Shown here piece after piece: positions 26,312 through 27,615 of a DNA stretch of 27,615 nucleotides. The translations under genes and the position numbers were made by a program. The notes beneath the pieces are model-generated. The model was not told the origin of the DNA, did not search any database, and was given only the letters and a program-made list of their open reading frames with translations. This DNA is from an uncultured Pseudomonadota bacterium (GTDB taxonomy: Bacteria > Pseudomonadota > Gammaproteobacteria > Burkholderiales > Rhodocyclaceae): the NCBI GenBank assembly GCA_946479855.1, contig CAMLHL010000040.1, positions 1-27,615 of the forward strand. Direction: 5' to 3'. The first letter of the stretch is position 1. Every line of letters starts with the position of its first letter.

Positions 26312-27615
26312 CTAGGGGTTTTTCCGCAGCGCTTCAAGCGCACCGGCGACCGTGTAGAAGGATCCAAAGGCCAGAATTCTATCACTTTCGGCGGCCTGCC
26401 CCTTGGCTGCCTGCATGGCTAGCTGCGGCGAGGGATGGCAAAAGATCTCGCCGCCCAGCCCTGTGTCAGTGACGATCCCGGCCAGCGCTTCGGCCGTGGT
26501 GCCGCGCGGGCCGGCCAGCGTGGCGAGATGCCAGACATCGACCCGGTCCTTGAGCGGCAGCAGCGCGCCGGCGATATCCTTGTCGTTGAGCATGCCGAGA
26601 ACAGCATGGGTCCGGTTGAAAAACCCCATTCCGGAAATATTATCCGCCAGCACCCGAATCGCCTGCGGGTTATGAGCGACATCGAGAACGATGGCCGGCT
26701 TGCCGGGAACAACCTGAAAACGCCCGGCCAGTTCCGTCTCGATCAGACCTGGACGGATCGCCTGCATGGTAACCGGCAATTTGTCGGCCAGGGCGTCCAG
26801 CGCGGCAAGAACGACCGCCGCATTCAATAGCTGGGCAGAGCCGCGCAAACCCGGGTAGGCCAGGGAACGCTTGATCACCCGATCGCCGGAACGGCACCAC
26901 CAGCGCCATTGCAGCCGATTTTCACTGGTCTCGGCGCTCGGTCGCTCGAACCCGAAATCCCGCCCGATCAGGCACAGGTCGGCACCGATGGCAGCAGCGT
27001 GGTCGAGCAAGCTTTGCGGTGGCCGGGGATCGGCGCAGAACGCCGGCTTGCCGGAACGATAGATGCCGGCCTTCTCGAAACCGATGCTTTCGCGATCACT
27101 GCCCAACCAGTCGGTGTGATCAAGCGCCACCGTCGTGACGATGGAAACATCGGGTTCATAGACGTTGACCGCATCAAGCCGCCCACCGAGGCCGACCTCG
27201 AGCACGGCCGCCTCGACGCCGGCTTCGGCGAAGACTTCCCAGGCGGCCAGCGTGCCGAACTCGAAATAGGTCAGCGCGACATTACCGGCCCGCTGGCGCG
27301 CCGCCTCGACACGGGCAAAAGCGGCGCACAGCGCATCGTCGCCGACCGGTTTGCCGTTCAAGCGAACCCGTTCGTTATAGGCGAGCAGATGAGGCGACGT
27401 GTAGCAGCCAACCTTGTAGCCGGCGCGATCGATGATGTTTTCCAGATAGGCGCAGGTAGAACCCTTGCCGTTGGTGCCGCCGACAATGATGACCGGACAG
27501 CGTTGCTGCTGACCGAGCTCAGCCTTGACCTGCCGTATCCGCTCCAGGCCAAGCTCGATACCGGCCTGCCCCTTGGGGTGCAGGCCTTCGAGATGTTCCA
27601 GCCAGTTTTCGAGCG
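26312..27615 (-). CDS. folC: Bifunctional dihydrofolate synthase / folylpolyglutamate synthase (5' end cut)
   Basis: FolC adds glutamate to dihydropteroate and further glutamates to folates. The frame is open from the window edge to the TAG at 26314-26312. Translation from the edge gives LENWLEHLEGLHPKG, a normal near-N-terminal FolC sequence, so only a few residues are missing. Motifs are the P-loop GGTNGKGS (27481-27458), CYTSPHLLAYNERVRLNGK, the Mur-ligase-like VSIVTTVALDHTDWLG, and C-terminal VLDVAHNPQAIRVLADNI and AVLGMLNDKD. The apparent start codon at 27361 (TTG) is internal and not the true start. It heads the folC-SPOR-cvpA-purF-metZ run on this strand. Confidence 0.96.
   Translation of the reverse strand, partial: LENWLEHLEGLHPKGQAGIELGLERIRQVKAELGQQQRCPVIIVGGTNGKGSTCAYLENIIDRAGYKVGCYTSPHLLAYNERVRLNGKPVGDDALCAAFARVEAARQRAGNVALTYFEFGTLAAWEVFAEAGVEAAVLEVGLGGRLDAVNVYEPDVSIVTTVALDHTDWLGSDRESIGFEKAGIYRSGKPAFCADPRPPQSLLDHAAAIGADLCLIGRDFGFERPSAETSENRLQWRWWCRSGDRVIKRSLAYPGLRGSAQLLNAAVVLAALDALADKLPVTMQAIRPGLIETELAGRFQVVPGKPAIVLDVAHNPQAIRVLADNISGMGFFNRTHAVLGMLNDKDIAGALLPLKDRVDVWHLATLAGPRGTTAEALAGIVTDTGLGGEIFCHPSPQLAMQAAKGQAAESDRILAFGSFYTVAGALEALRKNP

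Noticed and set aside
27358..27552. Separate small minus-strand gene upstream of folC
   Set aside because: The folC frame itself is open to the window edge and carries the P-loop here; the small frame is an overlapping shadow.

Overview
The window is 27.6 kb of GC-rich, tightly packed bacterial chromosome. Protein sequences and gene order (nadK divergent from hrcA-hemH; grpE-dnaK-dnaJ; ppiA-ppiB-lpxH; folC-SPOR-cvpA-purF-metZ) point to a betaproteobacterium, most likely of the Rhodocyclales (Dechloromonas/Azonexus-like). This placement rests on recognition, not a database search. Almost all of the window is core genome. I see no tRNA, rRNA, CRISPR array, transposase, integrase or phage gene.

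Layout. (1) 1-2515: partial nadK (-), divergent from hrcA-hemH (+). (2) 2567-7183: trxC, an unnamed Ca-loop (EF-hand-like) protein, a chemoreceptor with a periplasmic CxxCH haem-c motif, and a convergent Ser/Thr kinase fused to a cyclic-nucleotide-binding-like domain. These four genes separate hrcA-hemH from the chaperone genes. (3) 7274-11308: grpE, dnaK and dnaJ. grpE and dnaK each have a near-consensus sigma-32 promoter with the same 13-nt spacer. A nested hairpin separates dnaK from dnaJ, and hairpins ending in a strong terminator follow dnaJ. (4) 11439-12578: a stand-alone LivJ-type periplasmic binding protein with a duplicated operator-like motif upstream. (5) 12645-14015: cysS (-). (6) 14123-20809: a seven-gene run on + with overlapping or near-touching genes: TPR/NTF2-like exported protein, YafK-type L,D-transpeptidase with an NTF2-like tail, ppiA, ppiB, lpxH, recQ and a YjdF/DUF2238 membrane protein. 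(7) 20879-22156: rhlE-type DEAD-box helicase (-) with a structured leader and its own terminator. (8) 22349-27615: a minus-strand run folC (5' end cut by the window), SPOR protein, cvpA, purF, metZ.

How they work together. DnaK, DnaJ and GrpE form one chaperone machine, and HrcA is a classical heat-shock repressor, but no CIRCE operator is visible in the window. The run at 14.1-20.8 kb is biased to the envelope (L,D-transpeptidase, periplasmic PPIase, LpxH for lipid A), with RecQ at its distal end. The folC-metZ run joins folate, purine and methionine synthesis, with CvpA and a SPOR cell-division protein between them.

No complete undescribed system is evident. The observations most worth checking are the haem-c chemoreceptor beside the Ca-loop protein, the kinase-cNBD fusion, the adjacent TPR-NTF2 and Ldt-NTF2 proteins sharing a C-terminal domain, and several intergenic structures.
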